Of a stretch of DNA of 64,000 nucleotides, positions 1-9,183 are shown one piece after another; within the stretch, counting starts at the first letter, position 1; each line of letters begins with the position of its first letter. Made by a program: the position numbers and the translations under genes. This stretch comes from Mycolicibacterium sp. TY81 (GTDB lineage: Bacteria > Actinomycetota > Actinomycetes > Mycobacteriales > Mycobacteriaceae): assembly GCF_018326285.1 (NCBI RefSeq), contig NZ_AP023362.1:2728001-2792000 (forward strand). Reading direction: 5' to 3'. The notes under the pieces are model-generated. The model made no database searches. It was not told where the DNA came from and saw only the letters and a list, made by a program, of their open reading frames with translations.

Positions 1-492
1 GCTCAGCCCGGTATCTCGGTCGCGGTGGCGGCCATCTTCTTCGGTGCGTATCTGCTCGTCACCGGCATCGGCCAAGTGGTATTCGCGTTCAGCCTGCACG
101 TCGCGGCCGGTGGTCGGGTGCTGGCCTTCATCAGCGGCGCGGCGTCCCTGGTGCTCGCGGTGCTCGCGTTTCGCCACATCGGTGATGCCGTACTGCTGCT
201 GGCCATCTGGATCGGCATCGGCTTCATCTTCCGCGGCGTGGCCACCACGGTGTCGGCGATCAGCGATCCCGGCCTGCCCGGCCGCGGCTGGAACATCTTC
301 CTCGGCATCATCAGTCTGATCGCCGGCTTCGTGGTGCTGGGTTCGCCGATCGAGTCGATCGGCACGCTGGCGCTGGTGACGGGCATCTGGCTCGTGGTCA
401 CCGGTGTCGCCGAAGTGATCACCGCGTTCGGAATCCGTAAGGGCGCCAAGGCCGTTGACAAGGCCATCAACGGGGCGGCGACCAACGTCTGA
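1..492 (+). CDS. HdeD/DUF308-type membrane protein (5' end outside window)
   Basis: The frame is open from base 1, so the gene begins upstream; about 163 codons are visible. The product is almost entirely hydrophobic, with about five or six alternating membrane segments and short Gly-rich turns, the pattern of the HdeD/DUF308 acid-resistance-like membrane family. It ends in a short charged tail (KGAKAVDKAINGAATNV). It lies just upstream of cydA in the same direction, in the position of M. tuberculosis Rv1624c (recalled gene order). A strong hairpin after the stop suggests it is transcribed separately from cydABDC. Function is not known beyond an inner-membrane location. Confidence 0.7.
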   Translation, partial: AQPGISVAVAAIFFGAYLLVTGIGQVVFAFSLHVAAGGRVLAFISGAASLVLAVLAFRHIGDAVLLLAIWIGIGFIFRGVATTVSAISDPGLPGRGWNIFLGIISLIAGFVVLGSPIESIGTLALVTGIWLVVTGVAEVITAFGIRKGAKAVDKAINGAATNV

Positions 493-512
493 GTACGCCG
501 GCAGGCTGAACT

Positions 513-546
513 GTGTGGCCGGGCGCACGTGTGCGCCTGGCCACAC
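513..546. terminator. Strong hairpin after the HdeD-type gene
   Basis: Inverted repeat GTGTGGCC / GGCCACAC (513-520, 539-546) nested around GGCGCAC / GTGCGCC (522-528, 531-537) with a 2-base loop. There is no T-tract, as is common for actinobacterial terminators. It separates the upstream membrane gene from cydA. Confidence 0.6.
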
Positions 547-553
547 AATTCGG

Positions 554-585
554 TGTGGACCGTCGCCCACATGAACTACTACAGT
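554..585 (+). promoter_or_regulatory. Candidate cydA promoter with inverted repeat
   Basis: The inverted repeat TGTGG-N8-CCACA (554-571) lies just upstream of a possible -10 hexamer TACAGT (580-585), about 43 bases before the cydA start. The spacing is 2 bases longer than the CRP consensus TGTGA-N6-TCACA, so it is not called a CRP site. A Shine-Dalgarno-like GGGGAAGG precedes cydA. Confidence 0.35.
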
Positions 586-627
586 AAGTCGTAGACGAAT
601 CCCTCCGGCTCGGGGAAGGCCCACCCA

Positions 628-2076
628 ATGGACGCACTGGACGTATCGAGGTGGCAGTTCGGGATCACCACCGTCTACCACTTCATCCTGGTCCCGCTGA
701 CCATCGGCCTGGCGCCGCTGCTGGCCGTCATGCAGACCGTCTGGGTGGTGACGGGCAATCCGGCCTGGTACCGGCTGACCAAGTTCTTCGGCAAGCTGTT
801 CCTCATCAACTTCGCTCTCGGCGTGGCCACGGGCATCGTGCAGGAATTCCAGTTCGGGATGAACTGGAGTGAGTACTCACGATTCGTCGGCGACGTCTTC
901 GGCGCACCGCTGGCCCTGGAGGGCCTCGCGGCGTTCTTCTTCGAATCCACCTTCATCGGGCTGTGGATCTTCGGCTGGACCAAGCTGCCCCGCCTGGTGC
1001 ACCTGGCGTGTATCTGGATCGTCGCGTTCGGCGTGAACGCGTCGGCGTTCTTCATCATCTCGGCCAACTCGTTCATGCAGCATCCCGTTGGCGCGCACTA
1101 CAACCCGGAGACCGGCCGGGCTGAGCTGACGAGCATCTGGGAGCTGCTGACCAACAACACCGGCATCGCGGCGTTCACGCACACGGTCGGCGGCGCCATC
1201 CTGACGGCCTCCACCTTCGTCGCGGCGATCAGCGCGTGGTGGATGGTGCGCAGCGGCAACACCGAGGAATCGCGCACCATGTTCCGCCCCGCGACCCTGC
1301 TGGGCTGTTCCGTCGCCTTGGTCGCGGCCGCCTCGCTCACGCTCACCGGGGACGCCCAGGGCAAGCTGATGTTCGTCCAGCAGCCCATGAAGATGGCGTC
1401 GGCAGAATCGTTGTGCCACACCGAAACCGACCCGGATTTCTCGGTGCTGACCATCGGCACCCACAACAACTGCGACAGCGTCATGCACGTCATCGAGGTG
1501 CCGTACGTGCTGCCGTTCCTCGCCGAGAGCAAGTTCGAGGGTGTTCGGCTCGAGGGCGTGCAGGACCTGCAGAAGGCGTACGAAGCCAAGTACGGTCCGG
1601 GTGACTACCGGCCCAACCTGTTCGTGACCTACTGGTCGTTCCGCATGATGATCGGATTGCTCGCATTCCCAGGGCTTTTCGCGCTCACCACGCTGTGGTT
1701 GACCCGCAAGGGCCGCATCCCCACGCAACGCTGGTTGAGCATCTTCGCCCTGGTGACACTGCCCATGCCGTTCCTCGCCAACAGCGCGGGCTGGGTCTTC
1801 ACCGAGATGGGCCGGCAGCCCTGGGTGGTCGCCACCAACCCGACCGGCGACCCGAACCTGCACCTGACCATCCGGCAGGGCGTGTCGGCGCACAGCGCGG
1901 GCACGGTCTGGATCTCGCTGATCACCTTCACCGCGCTCTATGCGCTGCTCGCGGTCATCTGGTTCTGGTTGATCCGCCGCTACACGCTGGAAGGGCCGCT
2001 CGAACACGATGCCGAACCGGCGCCGCCCACCCCACCCGGCAGCGACGACGTCGCCCCACTGTCGTTCGCGTATTAG
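628..2076 (+). CDS. cydA: Cytochrome bd ubiquinol/menaquinol oxidase subunit I
   Basis: 482 aa, the usual size for a short-Q-loop CydA. This membrane subunit carries hemes b558, b595 and d and oxidises quinol while reducing O2 to water at high affinity. The N-terminus has the conserved His (H18 in TTVYHF) expected as a heme ligand, and the quinol-site motif GRQPW is at about 395-399. Nine or so hydrophobic segments are visible, and the tail is Pro-rich. The ATG at 628 follows a GGGGAAGG ribosome site. It starts the cydA-cydB-cydD-cydC operon (12-base gap to cydB), so oxidase and its assembly exporter are co-expressed, in mycobacteria typically when the bcc-aa3 branch is limited. Confidence 0.97.
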   Translation: MDALDVSRWQFGITTVYHFILVPLTIGLAPLLAVMQTVWVVTGNPAWYRLTKFFGKLFLINFALGVATGIVQEFQFGMNWSEYSRFVGDVFGAPLALEGLAAFFFESTFIGLWIFGWTKLPRLVHLACIWIVAFGVNASAFFIISANSFMQHPVGAHYNPETGRAELTSIWELLTNNTGIAAFTHTVGGAILTASTFVAAISAWWMVRSGNTEESRTMFRPATLLGCSVALVAAASLTLTGDAQGKLMFVQQPMKMASAESLCHTETDPDFSVLTIGTHNNCDSVMHVIEVPYVLPFLAESKFEGVRLEGVQDLQKAYEAKYGPGDYRPNLFVTYWSFRMMIGLLAFPGLFALTTLWLTRKGRIPTQRWLSIFALVTLPMPFLANSAGWVFTEMGRQPWVVATNPTGDPNLHLTIRQGVSAHSAGTVWISLITFTALYALLAVIWFWLIRRYTLEGPLEHDAEPAPPTPPGSDDVAPLSFAY

Positions 2077-2088
2077 GAAGGGGCAGCC

Positions 2089-3144
2089 ATGACACTTCAG
2101 CATCTCTGGTTCGTCATCCTGGCCGCGCTGTTCCTGGGCTTCTTCGTCCTGGAGGGGTTCGACTTCGGCGTCGGCATGCTCATGGGGTTCTTCGGCCGCG
2201 CCGCCGACGGTGACGAGGGCGACGCGGAGCAGTACCGCCGCGCCGCGCTCAACACCATCGGACCGGTGTGGGACGGCAACGAGGTCTGGATCATCACCGC
2301 GGGCGCGGCGATGTTCGCGGCGTTCCCCGGGATGTACGCCACGGTGTTCTCCGGCCTCTATCTGCCGCTGCTCGCGATCCTGGTCGGCATGATCGTGCGG
2401 GTCTGCGCCATCGAATGGCGCGGCAAGATCGACGACCCGCAGTGGCGCCGGTGGGCCGACATCGGCATCGCCATGGGTTCCTGGCTGCCGGCCGTGCTGT
2501 GGGGCGTGGCCTTCGCCTCCATCCTGCGCGGCCTCCCCGTCGACGCCCGCCACCAGATTCAGCTGTCGTTCGGCGACGTGCTGAACCCGTACTCCCTCCT
2601 CGGCGGTATCGCCACGGCCGGTCTCTTCGCGTTCCACGGTGCGGTGTTCGTCACCCTCAAAACCGAAGGGGCCGTGCACGACACCGCGCGCCGCTTCGCC
2701 ACCCGCCTGACCGTTCCGGTGACCGTGATCGTCGCCGTGTTCGGTATCTGGACACAGGTGGCGTACGGCAACGACGTCACCTGGATAGCACTCGGCGTCG
2801 CCGTGGTGGCCCAGTTCTCGGCGGTCCGGCTGGTGTGGACGCGCCGCGCCGACGGGTGGGCGTTCGCCGCGACGGCCATCGTCGTCGCCGCCGTGGTCAC
2901 ACTCCTGTTCAGCTGCCTGTACCCGAATCTCGTTCCCTCGACCCTCGATCCGGCGTGGAGCCTGACCATCCACAACGCGTCGTCGACGCCGTACACGCTC
3001 AAGGTGATGACCTGGGCCGCGCTGCTGCTCACCCCGCTGGTGATCTGCTACCAGGGGTGGACGTACTGGGTTTTCCGGCAACGGATTTCGGCCGCACACA
3101 TCCCGGCTTCCATCGGGTTGTCCCGAAACGGCGGATCGCACTGA
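2089..3144 (+). CDS. cydB: Cytochrome bd oxidase subunit II
   Basis: 351 aa. CydB is the structural partner of CydA in the membrane and carries no catalytic heme ligand motif of its own. The N-terminal stretch LEGFDFGVGM and the following GPVWDGNEVW are hallmarks of the CydB family; eight or more membrane segments follow. It starts 12 bases after cydA with an AAGGGG ribosome site and is followed 23 bases later by cydD. Confidence 0.97.
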   Translation: MTLQHLWFVILAALFLGFFVLEGFDFGVGMLMGFFGRAADGDEGDAEQYRRAALNTIGPVWDGNEVWIITAGAAMFAAFPGMYATVFSGLYLPLLAILVGMIVRVCAIEWRGKIDDPQWRRWADIGIAMGSWLPAVLWGVAFASILRGLPVDARHQIQLSFGDVLNPYSLLGGIATAGLFAFHGAVFVTLKTEGAVHDTARRFATRLTVPVTVIVAVFGIWTQVAYGNDVTWIALGVAVVAQFSAVRLVWTRRADGWAFAATAIVVAAVVTLLFSCLYPNLVPSTLDPAWSLTIHNASSTPYTLKVMTWAALLLTPLVICYQGWTYWVFRQRISAAHIPASIGLSRNGGSH

Positions 3145-3167
3145 CCCGATCGTCGACCAACCCCCGC

Positions 3168-4787
3168 ATGACCGCCGGTCTGCGGCGGCACCTGGCGGCC
3201 ACGGTCGGCAGTGGCGTCGTCATCGCCGCCGCGACGCTCGCCGCGGCAGTGGTCACCGCGCAGGTCGTGGCCGGGGTCATCACGACCCGTGCGCCGTTGT
3301 CGCACTGGATACCTCAGCTGTTGGCGCTTGCCGCACTCTGGTCGCTGCGCGCCGGCGCCCAGTGGTGGCAGGCCAGGCTCGGCCAGCACGGCGCCACCGC
3401 CATGATCGCCGACCTCGACGCGCAGGTGCTGTCCGCCGTCACCGCGCTGCCGCCGCATCGTCGGCAGGCGGTGCACGATGAGGCCGCGATCCTGCTGACC
3501 CGCGGACTCGACGGCCTGCGACCGTACTTCACCCGATATCTGCCGGCCGTCGTGATGTCCGTGCTGCTGACCCCGGCCGCCGTCATCGTGATCGCTTGGT
3601 ACGACGTGAAATCCGCGCTCGTCGTGCTGATCGCGCTGCCACTCATCCCACTGTTCATGGTGCTGATCGGTGTCATGACGACCGAGCGGTCCGCGGCCGC
3701 GCTGGCCGCCATGGCCACGCTGCAGTCGCGCCTGCTCGACCTGATCGCGGGTATCCCGACGCTGCGGGCCCTTGGCCGCGCCGAGGGCGCCGCGCCGCGC
3801 ATCACCGAACTGTCTGACGCACACCGGCATTCGGCCCTGGCCACGTTGCGCATCGCGTTCCTGTCGGCGCTCGTCCTCGAACTGCTGGCGACGCTCGGGG
3901 TGGCGCTGGTCGCCGTCGGCGTCGGTCTGCGACTGGTCAGCGGCGGGGTCACCCTGCCGGTCGCGCTGACGGTGCTGCTGCTGGCGCCCGAGGTGTTCTG
4001 GCCACTGCGCCGTGTCGGCGTGGAATTCCATGCCGCGCAGGACGGCAAGGTCGCCTTCGGGCAGGCCTACCGGCTGTTGGAAGACGCCGGGCAACCGGAA
4101 CCGGGCACCGCACGGATCGGGGCGCGGCCGACCATCGACCTGGAGCACGTCAGCATCGACGGCCGGGACGGGCCGGCGCCGCACAATCTGACGCTGCGGG
4201 CCACGCCCGGCTCGGTGACGGTCCTGACCGGCCCCAACGGCAGCGGGAAAAGCACCGCGCTGCAAGCGATTCTGGGTCTGACGACGCCCGATGCCGGCCG
4301 CGTCCGGGTCGGCGACGACGAACAGCGCTGCGACGTCGGCACGCTGGACCGGCAGCACTGGTGGCACCAGATCGGCTGGCTGCCGCAACGGCCCGTACTC
4401 GTCCCGGGGACGGTGCGGGAAAACCTGGAATTGCTCGGCGCCCTCCCCGACCTCGACAACGCCTGCCGCGCATCGGGATTCGACGAGGTGCTGGCCACCT
4501 TGCCCGCCGGACTCGACACCGTGCTGGGGCGCGGCGGGTCCGGGCTGTCGCTGGGCCAGCGGCAGCGCCTGGCGCTGGCGCGGGTACTCGGCCGGCCCAG
4601 CCCGGTGCTGCTGCTCGACGAACCGACCTCACATCTGAATGCCGAGCTGGAGATCCGGGTTCTCCAGGCGATCCGGGCCCGCGCCGCGGCCGGCGCGACC
4701 GTCATCGTCGTCGGACACCGTGACGCCGTGCTGGCCATCGGTGATGAGATCGTCCGGGCGGGAGGTGCTTCCCGTGTCCACAGTTAG
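3168..4787 (+). CDS. cydD: Cysteine/glutathione ABC exporter, CydD subunit
   Basis: 539 aa from the ATG at 3168; a longer reading upstream only overlaps cydB out of frame. Six membrane segments (about residues 15-310) are followed by an ABC ATPase with Walker A GPNGSGKS at 355-362, signature LSLGQRQ and Walker B VLLLDEPTS. CydDC exports thiols or heme-linked reductant to the outer face of the membrane and is needed to assemble cytochrome bd. It overlaps cydC by 14 bases, so the two halves are likely translationally coupled, as expected for a heterodimer. Confidence 0.93.
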   Translation: MTAGLRRHLAATVGSGVVIAAATLAAAVVTAQVVAGVITTRAPLSHWIPQLLALAALWSLRAGAQWWQARLGQHGATAMIADLDAQVLSAVTALPPHRRQAVHDEAAILLTRGLDGLRPYFTRYLPAVVMSVLLTPAAVIVIAWYDVKSALVVLIALPLIPLFMVLIGVMTTERSAAALAAMATLQSRLLDLIAGIPTLRALGRAEGAAPRITELSDAHRHSALATLRIAFLSALVLELLATLGVALVAVGVGLRLVSGGVTLPVALTVLLLAPEVFWPLRRVGVEFHAAQDGKVAFGQAYRLLEDAGQPEPGTARIGARPTIDLEHVSIDGRDGPAPHNLTLRATPGSVTVLTGPNGSGKSTALQAILGLTTPDAGRVRVGDDEQRCDVGTLDRQHWWHQIGWLPQRPVLVPGTVRENLELLGALPDLDNACRASGFDEVLATLPAGLDTVLGRGGSGLSLGQRQRLALARVLGRPSPVLLLDEPTSHLNAELEIRVLQAIRARAAAGATVIVVGHRDAVLAIGDEIVRAGGASRVHS

Positions 4788-6300
4788 ATTCGCGATCGAC
4801 CTGCTCCGGCCCCGGCTCCCCCGCCTCGCGCTGGCCGTCCTCCTCGGTTCCGCGGCGCTCGGCAGCGCCCTCGCGCTGGCCGGGGTGTCGGCGTGGCTGA
4901 TCACCCGGGCCTGGCAGCAGCCGCCGATTCTGGAGTTGACGGTCGCGGTGGTGGCCGTCCGGCTGTTCGGCATCTCCCGTGGCGTGCTGGGCTACTGCGA
5001 ACGCCTGGCATCGCACGACGTGGCGCTGCGCGCTGCCGGGCGGGCCCGCGCCGAGCTGTACCGGCGGCTGTCCGCTGCCCCGCCGGCGACGGTGCTGCGC
5101 CTGAGCAGCGGCGAATTGGTCTCGCGCGCAGGCGCTTCCGTCGACGATCTGGCCGACACCCTCGTGCGCGCCGTGCTACCCGCCGCCGTCGCGACGGTAC
5201 TGTCGACCGCCGCGGTGATCGTCATCGCCGTCATCTCGCCTGCCGCCGCGCTCGCCCTCGCTGCCGGACTGCTGGTGGCCGGGGTCTGGGCGCCATGGCA
5301 GGCGGCCCGCGCCGTGGAAGCCACCGAACGCCTTGCCGCAGCACACCATTCGGACCGCGACGCCGCCGTCATGCTGGCCCTCGACCATGCCGCCGAACTG
5401 GCCGTGGCCGGCCGTCTCGGCGGCGTCATCGCGCAGGCCAACGCGGACCACCGCCGCTGGGGCGAGGCCGCCGACCGCGCCGCCCGCCCCGCGGCCCTGG
5501 CCGGCGCGGTGCCGATCCTGGCCACCGGCGCCAGCGCCATCGCCGCGATCCTGGCCGCCATCTCGCTCACGTCGACCGTCGCACCCACGACATTGGCGAT
5601 CCTCATGCTGCTGCCGCTCTCGGCATTCGAGGCAACCGGCGCCCTGCCGGCCGCGGCCGTGCAGCTGACGCGGGCCCGCATCGCCATCGCACGGCTCACC
5701 GGCATGCTGGCCGAACACCCCGACGACCGCGCCGCCATCGCCGTCCCGCCACTGGACGTCGCACCCGGCGACCGGATCGCTGTGCTGGGCGCCAGTGGGC
5801 GCGGCAAGACCACCCTGCTGCTGTCCACCGCCGACTGCCTCCGCGAAACAGATTCACCGGCAGGGTTTTTCGCCGAGGACGCGCACCTGTTCGACACCAC
5901 GCTGCGGGACAACCTCCTGGTGGCCCGCGGCGACGCCACCGACGGCGAGCTCACCGCGGCCCTGGCAAAGGTCGGCCTGGGACCCTGGCTCGCGACACTG
6001 CCCGACGGGTTGTCCACCCTGCTCTCCGGCGGGGCCGCCGCCGTCTCTGCCGGCCAGCGGCGCCGACTGCTGCTCGCCCGCGCCCTGCTGACCGACTTCC
6101 CCGTCGTACTCCTCGACGAACCCACAGAGCATCTCGATGCAGCGGACAGTCACCGCCTGCTCGCCGAACTCCTCACTCCCGGCGCGCTGTTCGGCGCCGA
6201 CCGGGCCGTGGTGGTGGCCACGCACCATCTGCCTCCGGACCTGCACTGCACGGTGCTGAACCTGGACCTCAGCAAAGACGGGTACCCTGCGCAGTCATGA
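4774..6300 (+). CDS. cydC: Cysteine/glutathione ABC exporter, CydC subunit
   Basis: 508 aa from the GTG at 4774, chosen because GGAGG stands 8 bases before it inside the end of cydD. Membrane half about 1-300, ATPase half from about 315. Walker A is GASGRGKT (339-346) and Walker B VVLLDEPTEHLD. The ATPase looks degenerate: the stretch between Walker A and the Q-loop is short, the Q-loop position reads FAEDAHLF rather than the usual Gln, and the signature reads VSAGQRRR. This could make one ATP site catalytically weak, which is common in heterodimeric exporters. Its stop overlaps the next start (ATGA). Confidence 0.92.
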   Translation: MSTVRFAIDLLRPRLPRLALAVLLGSAALGSALALAGVSAWLITRAWQQPPILELTVAVVAVRLFGISRGVLGYCERLASHDVALRAAGRARAELYRRLSAAPPATVLRLSSGELVSRAGASVDDLADTLVRAVLPAAVATVLSTAAVIVIAVISPAAALALAAGLLVAGVWAPWQAARAVEATERLAAAHHSDRDAAVMLALDHAAELAVAGRLGGVIAQANADHRRWGEAADRAARPAALAGAVPILATGASAIAAILAAISLTSTVAPTTLAILMLLPLSAFEATGALPAAAVQLTRARIAIARLTGMLAEHPDDRAAIAVPPLDVAPGDRIAVLGASGRGKTTLLLSTADCLRETDSPAGFFAEDAHLFDTTLRDNLLVARGDATDGELTAALAKVGLGPWLATLPDGLSTLLSGGAAAVSAGQRRRLLLARALLTDFPVVLLDEPTEHLDAADSHRLLAELLTPGALFGADRAVVVATHHLPPDLHCTVLNLDLSKDGYPAQS

Positions 6301-6749
6301 GCATGTATCCCGGTGGCGGGTATCCCCCGCCGCCACCGCCGCCGTACGCCAACCAGGGATACGGGGCGTACACGTCGGCTCCGCGGAACGGCATGGGAAC
6401 CGCCGCACTGGTTCTGGGCATCGTGGGACTGCTGACCTCATGGTCGGTGGTCGGTGGACTGCTGTTCGGGCTTGGCGCCGTGGCGTGCGGCGTCCTCGGC
6501 CGCGGCCGGGTCAAGCAGGGCCTCGCCGACAACGGCGTGGTCGCCGGCGCGGGCATCGTGCTCGGTGCGCTGGCGACCGTGCTGGCGATCGTGTTCGTCT
6601 TCGTCGTGATCGGCTTCTACCGCCAGGTCGGGTTCGGCGACTACACCGACTGCATGACACGCGCCGGGCAGGACCAAAACGCGCAGAACACCTGCGTCCA
6701 GGATTTCCGTGGCCGCATCGAGAAGGAGTTCGGTGTCACGGTCGGCTGA
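6297..6749 (+). CDS. DUF4190-like small membrane protein
   Basis: 150 aa. A Pro/Gly/Tyr-rich cytoplasmic N-terminus (residues 3-20, run of seven prolines) is followed by two membrane segments (about 34-60 and 75-103) separated by a short basic loop, then a soluble C-terminus with two cysteines (TDCMTR, NTCVQD). This is the DUF4190 layout common in actinobacteria. The ATG at 6297 overlaps the cydC stop (ATGA), so it is probably co-translated with cydC. No function is known. The stop codon lies inside a strong hairpin. Confidence 0.75.
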   Translation: MSMYPGGGYPPPPPPPYANQGYGAYTSAPRNGMGTAALVLGIVGLLTSWSVVGGLLFGLGAVACGVLGRGRVKQGLADNGVVAGAGIVLGALATVLAIVFVFVVIGFYRQVGFGDYTDCMTRAGQDQNAQNTCVQDFRGRIEKEFGVTVG

Positions 6750-6767
6750 GCCGGACGCCGTGACACC
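6732..6767. terminator. Bidirectional hairpin between DUF4190 gene and tesB
   Basis: Inverted repeat GGTGTCACGG (6732-6741) / CCGTGACACC (6758-6767), with a smaller CGGC-TGA-GCCG hairpin inside it. It spans the stop of the plus-strand gene and lies 10 bases before the tesB stop, so it can end both convergent transcripts. Confidence 0.65.
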
Positions 6768-6776
6768 CGAAAAGCC

Positions 6777-7637
6777 TTAGCCCGGAAAGTGTTTGACGAT
6801 GCCTTCTTGAGTCACCGTCGCCAGCACCTGACCGGCGCGGTCGAAGAAATGACCCGACGCCAGGCCGCGGGAATCGGCCGCCACCGGTGACGTCGTCGAA
6901 TACAGCACCCACTCGTCGAACTTGATGGGCCGGTGGAACCAGACGGTGTGGTTCATCGTGACCGCGAAAATCCGGTCGTGACCCCACGACAGGCCGTGCG
7001 TGGTGATGATCGAGTCCAGCAGCGTCGTGTCCGACGAATAGACCAGGGCCGCCGCGTGCAGCACCGGATCGTCGGGCATGGCGCCCATGGTCTTGAGCCA
7101 CACGCGGTTGTGGTCGAGCTTGCCGCCCTTGTCCCGCATCACCCAGGCCGGATCGTTGGTGTAACGCCACTCGATGGGCTTGAGCGCCTCGACGAACAGC
7201 GGAACGGTCTCCTCGTAGCCCTTCAACAGGTCGTCAATGGTGGGCAGTGACAACGGATCCGGCACCGCCGGAGCCTTGACCGAGTGCTCGAGGCTGCGCC
7301 CGCCGGCGAGGTGTGACACCAACGCCGTCGCCAGCAGGGTGTCGCCCTGCATGACGTCGACGCGGCGGTTCGCGAAGCGACGTTCGTCGCGCAGCCGGAC
7401 CACCTTGAACTCCAGGTCGCGCTCCGGATCGCCACCGGCGATGAAGTGCGTCGAGAGCGTCGTCGGCGGCAGCTTCGGCGGCACCGTGCGGCTGGCGGCG
7501 ACGAAAGCCTGCGCCATCATCTGGCCGCCGAAGGTCCGGACCGGGTTCCGGCTCGGATGTCCACCGGTGAAGGTGTCGTCGTCGACCTGGGTGACGTCGA
7601 GAACCTTGAGCAGTTCCTCGAAATCAGCAGTCGTCAC
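6777..7637 (-). CDS. tesB: Acyl-CoA thioesterase II
   Basis: 286 aa, a typical TesB double-hotdog length. It hydrolyses medium- and long-chain acyl-CoA to free acid and CoA in the cytoplasm. Family features seen are the N-terminal GGHPSRNPVRTFGGQMMAQA and the second-hotdog motif HTVWFHRP followed by the terminal SSHF-like GLASGHFFDRAGQVLATVTQEG region. The start is GTG at 7637 behind a GGGGG-type ribosome site. It follows pykA by 15 bases in the same direction, as in M. tuberculosis (tesB1-pykA, recalled order), so the two are probably co-transcribed. Confidence 0.93.
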   Translation of the reverse strand: MTTADFEELLKVLDVTQVDDDTFTGGHPSRNPVRTFGGQMMAQAFVAASRTVPPKLPPTTLSTHFIAGGDPERDLEFKVVRLRDERRFANRRVDVMQGDTLLATALVSHLAGGRSLEHSVKAPAVPDPLSLPTIDDLLKGYEETVPLFVEALKPIEWRYTNDPAWVMRDKGGKLDHNRVWLKTMGAMPDDPVLHAAALVYSSDTTLLDSIITTHGLSWGHDRIFAVTMNHTVWFHRPIKFDEWVLYSTTSPVAADSRGLASGHFFDRAGQVLATVTQEGIVKHFPG

Positions 7638-7652
7638 GCGTTACCCCCGGAG

Positions 7653-9071
7653 TTAGTGGTCTTCCTCCCCGATCCGGTGCACATGGATCAGGTTGGTCGA
7701 GCCTACTGTGCCCGGCGGCGCGCCCGCGACGATGACCACCAGGTCACCGCGCTTGTAGCGGTCCAGCTCCAGCAGCGCCTTGTCGACCTCCTGGATCATG
7801 CCGTCGGTGCTGTCCATCTGCGGGACGATGAACGTCTCGGTTCCCCAGGTCAGCGCCAGCTGGCTGCGCACCTCCGGCAGGTCGGTGAAGGCCAGCAGCG
7901 GCAGCGGGGTGTGCAGGCGGGACAAGCGGCGCACGGTGTCACCGGACTGGGTGAACGCGACCAGCGCCTTGGCGTCCAGCCGCTCCCCGATGTCGCGGGC
8001 CGCGTAGGAGATGACACCCCGCTTGGTGCGCGGCACGTGGGTCAACGGAGGAGCGTCCGTGGAATTCGCCTCGACAGCCTTGACGATGCGCGCCATGGTC
8101 CGCACGGCCTCGAGCGCGTACTTGCCGACCGACGTCTCGCCGGAGAGCATCACGGCGTCGGCGCCGTCGAGAATCGCGTTGGCGACGTCCGAGGCCTCGG
8201 CGCGGGTGGGCCGGGAATTCTCGATCATCGACTCCAGCATCTGGGTGGCCACGATGACCGGCTTGGCGTTCTCCCTGGCCATCTGGATGGCGCGCTTCTG
8301 CACCAGCGGCACTTCTTCGAGCGGCAGCTCGACGCCCAGGTCACCGCGCGCGACCATGATCGCGTCGAAGGCCAGCACGATGGCCTCGAGGTTGTCGACG
8401 GCCTCGGGCTTCTCCAACTTGGCGATCACCGGCACCCGGCGGCCGACGCGGTCCATCACCTCGTGAACCAGTTCGATGTCGGCGGGCGACCGCACGAACG
8501 ACAGCGCGATCAGGTCGACCCCGAGGCGCAGCGCGAACTCCAGGTCTTCGACGTCCTTCTCCGACAGCGCGGGGGCCGTGACGTTCATGCCGGGCAGCGA
8601 CATGCCCTTGTTGTTGCTGACCGGGCCGCCCTCGGTGACCTTGCAGACCACGTCGTTGCCGTCGATCTCCTCGACCACCAGGCCGACGTTGCCGTCGTCG
8701 ACGAGCACCCGGTCGCCGGGCTTGGCGTCTTCGGCCAGCCGCTTGTACGTGGTCGACACCCGGTCGTGGGTGCCCGCGCAGTCGTCGACCGTGATCCGCA
8801 CCGTTTCGTCGGTGGCCCAGAACGTCGGCCCGTCGGCGAACCGGCCCAGCCGGATCTTGGGACCCTGCAGGTCGGCGAGAATGCCGACTGCGCGGCCGGC
8901 GGCGTCGGAGGCCGCTCGCACGCGCTTGTATGCCGCCTCATGATCGGCGTGCGCACCATGGCTGAAGTTCAGCCGCGCCACATCCATGCCAGCTTCCACC
9001 AGCGCCATGACGGTGGCGTCGGTGGACGTAGCCGGGCCGAGGGTACAGACGATTTTTCCGCGCCTATTCAC
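7653..9071 (-). CDS. pykA: Pyruvate kinase
   Basis: 472 aa. It catalyses phosphoenolpyruvate + ADP to pyruvate + ATP, the last step of glycolysis. The start RRGKIVCTLGPA, the active-site stretch IAKLEKPEAVDNL and the metal/phosphate motif MVARGDLGVE are clear, and the C-terminal allosteric domain is complete (NLIHVHRIGEEDH end). The only in-frame start that fits the family is the GTG at 9071, which has no ribosome site but has a TATGCT hexamer 8 bases upstream, suggesting a leaderless mRNA. It leads into tesB. Confidence 0.97.
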   Translation of the reverse strand: MNRRGKIVCTLGPATSTDATVMALVEAGMDVARLNFSHGAHADHEAAYKRVRAASDAAGRAVGILADLQGPKIRLGRFADGPTFWATDETVRITVDDCAGTHDRVSTTYKRLAEDAKPGDRVLVDDGNVGLVVEEIDGNDVVCKVTEGGPVSNNKGMSLPGMNVTAPALSEKDVEDLEFALRLGVDLIALSFVRSPADIELVHEVMDRVGRRVPVIAKLEKPEAVDNLEAIVLAFDAIMVARGDLGVELPLEEVPLVQKRAIQMARENAKPVIVATQMLESMIENSRPTRAEASDVANAILDGADAVMLSGETSVGKYALEAVRTMARIVKAVEANSTDAPPLTHVPRTKRGVISYAARDIGERLDAKALVAFTQSGDTVRRLSRLHTPLPLLAFTDLPEVRSQLALTWGTETFIVPQMDSTDGMIQEVDKALLELDRYKRGDLVVIVAGAPPGTVGSTNLIHVHRIGEEDH

Positions 9072-9079
9072 GGTGCATG

Positions 9080-9085
9080 AGCATA
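9080..9085 (-). promoter_or_regulatory. Probable pykA -10 element
   Basis: TATGCT (minus strand) ends 8 bases before the pykA GTG, and no Shine-Dalgarno sequence is present. The arrangement fits transcription starting at or next to the start codon. Confidence 0.45.
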
Positions 9086-9183
9086 GTGGATCGATTCAGA
9101 TAACGACCCCCCGGGAGCGCCGTCGGCGCCTCAACATCTGCCGAACAGCGAGTTGCTGCGGGGTGTCCGCAGCTCAGCGGCGG

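Noticed and set aside
554..571. CRP site upstream of cydA
   Set aside because: The inverted repeat has an 8-base spacer and G/C in place of the outer A/T of the TGTGA-N6-TCACA consensus.
877..3141. A 754-codon antisense frame opposite cydA and cydB
   Set aside because: Highly charged Arg/Asp/Gly composition typical of antisense reading of GC-rich genes; cydA and cydB are certain.
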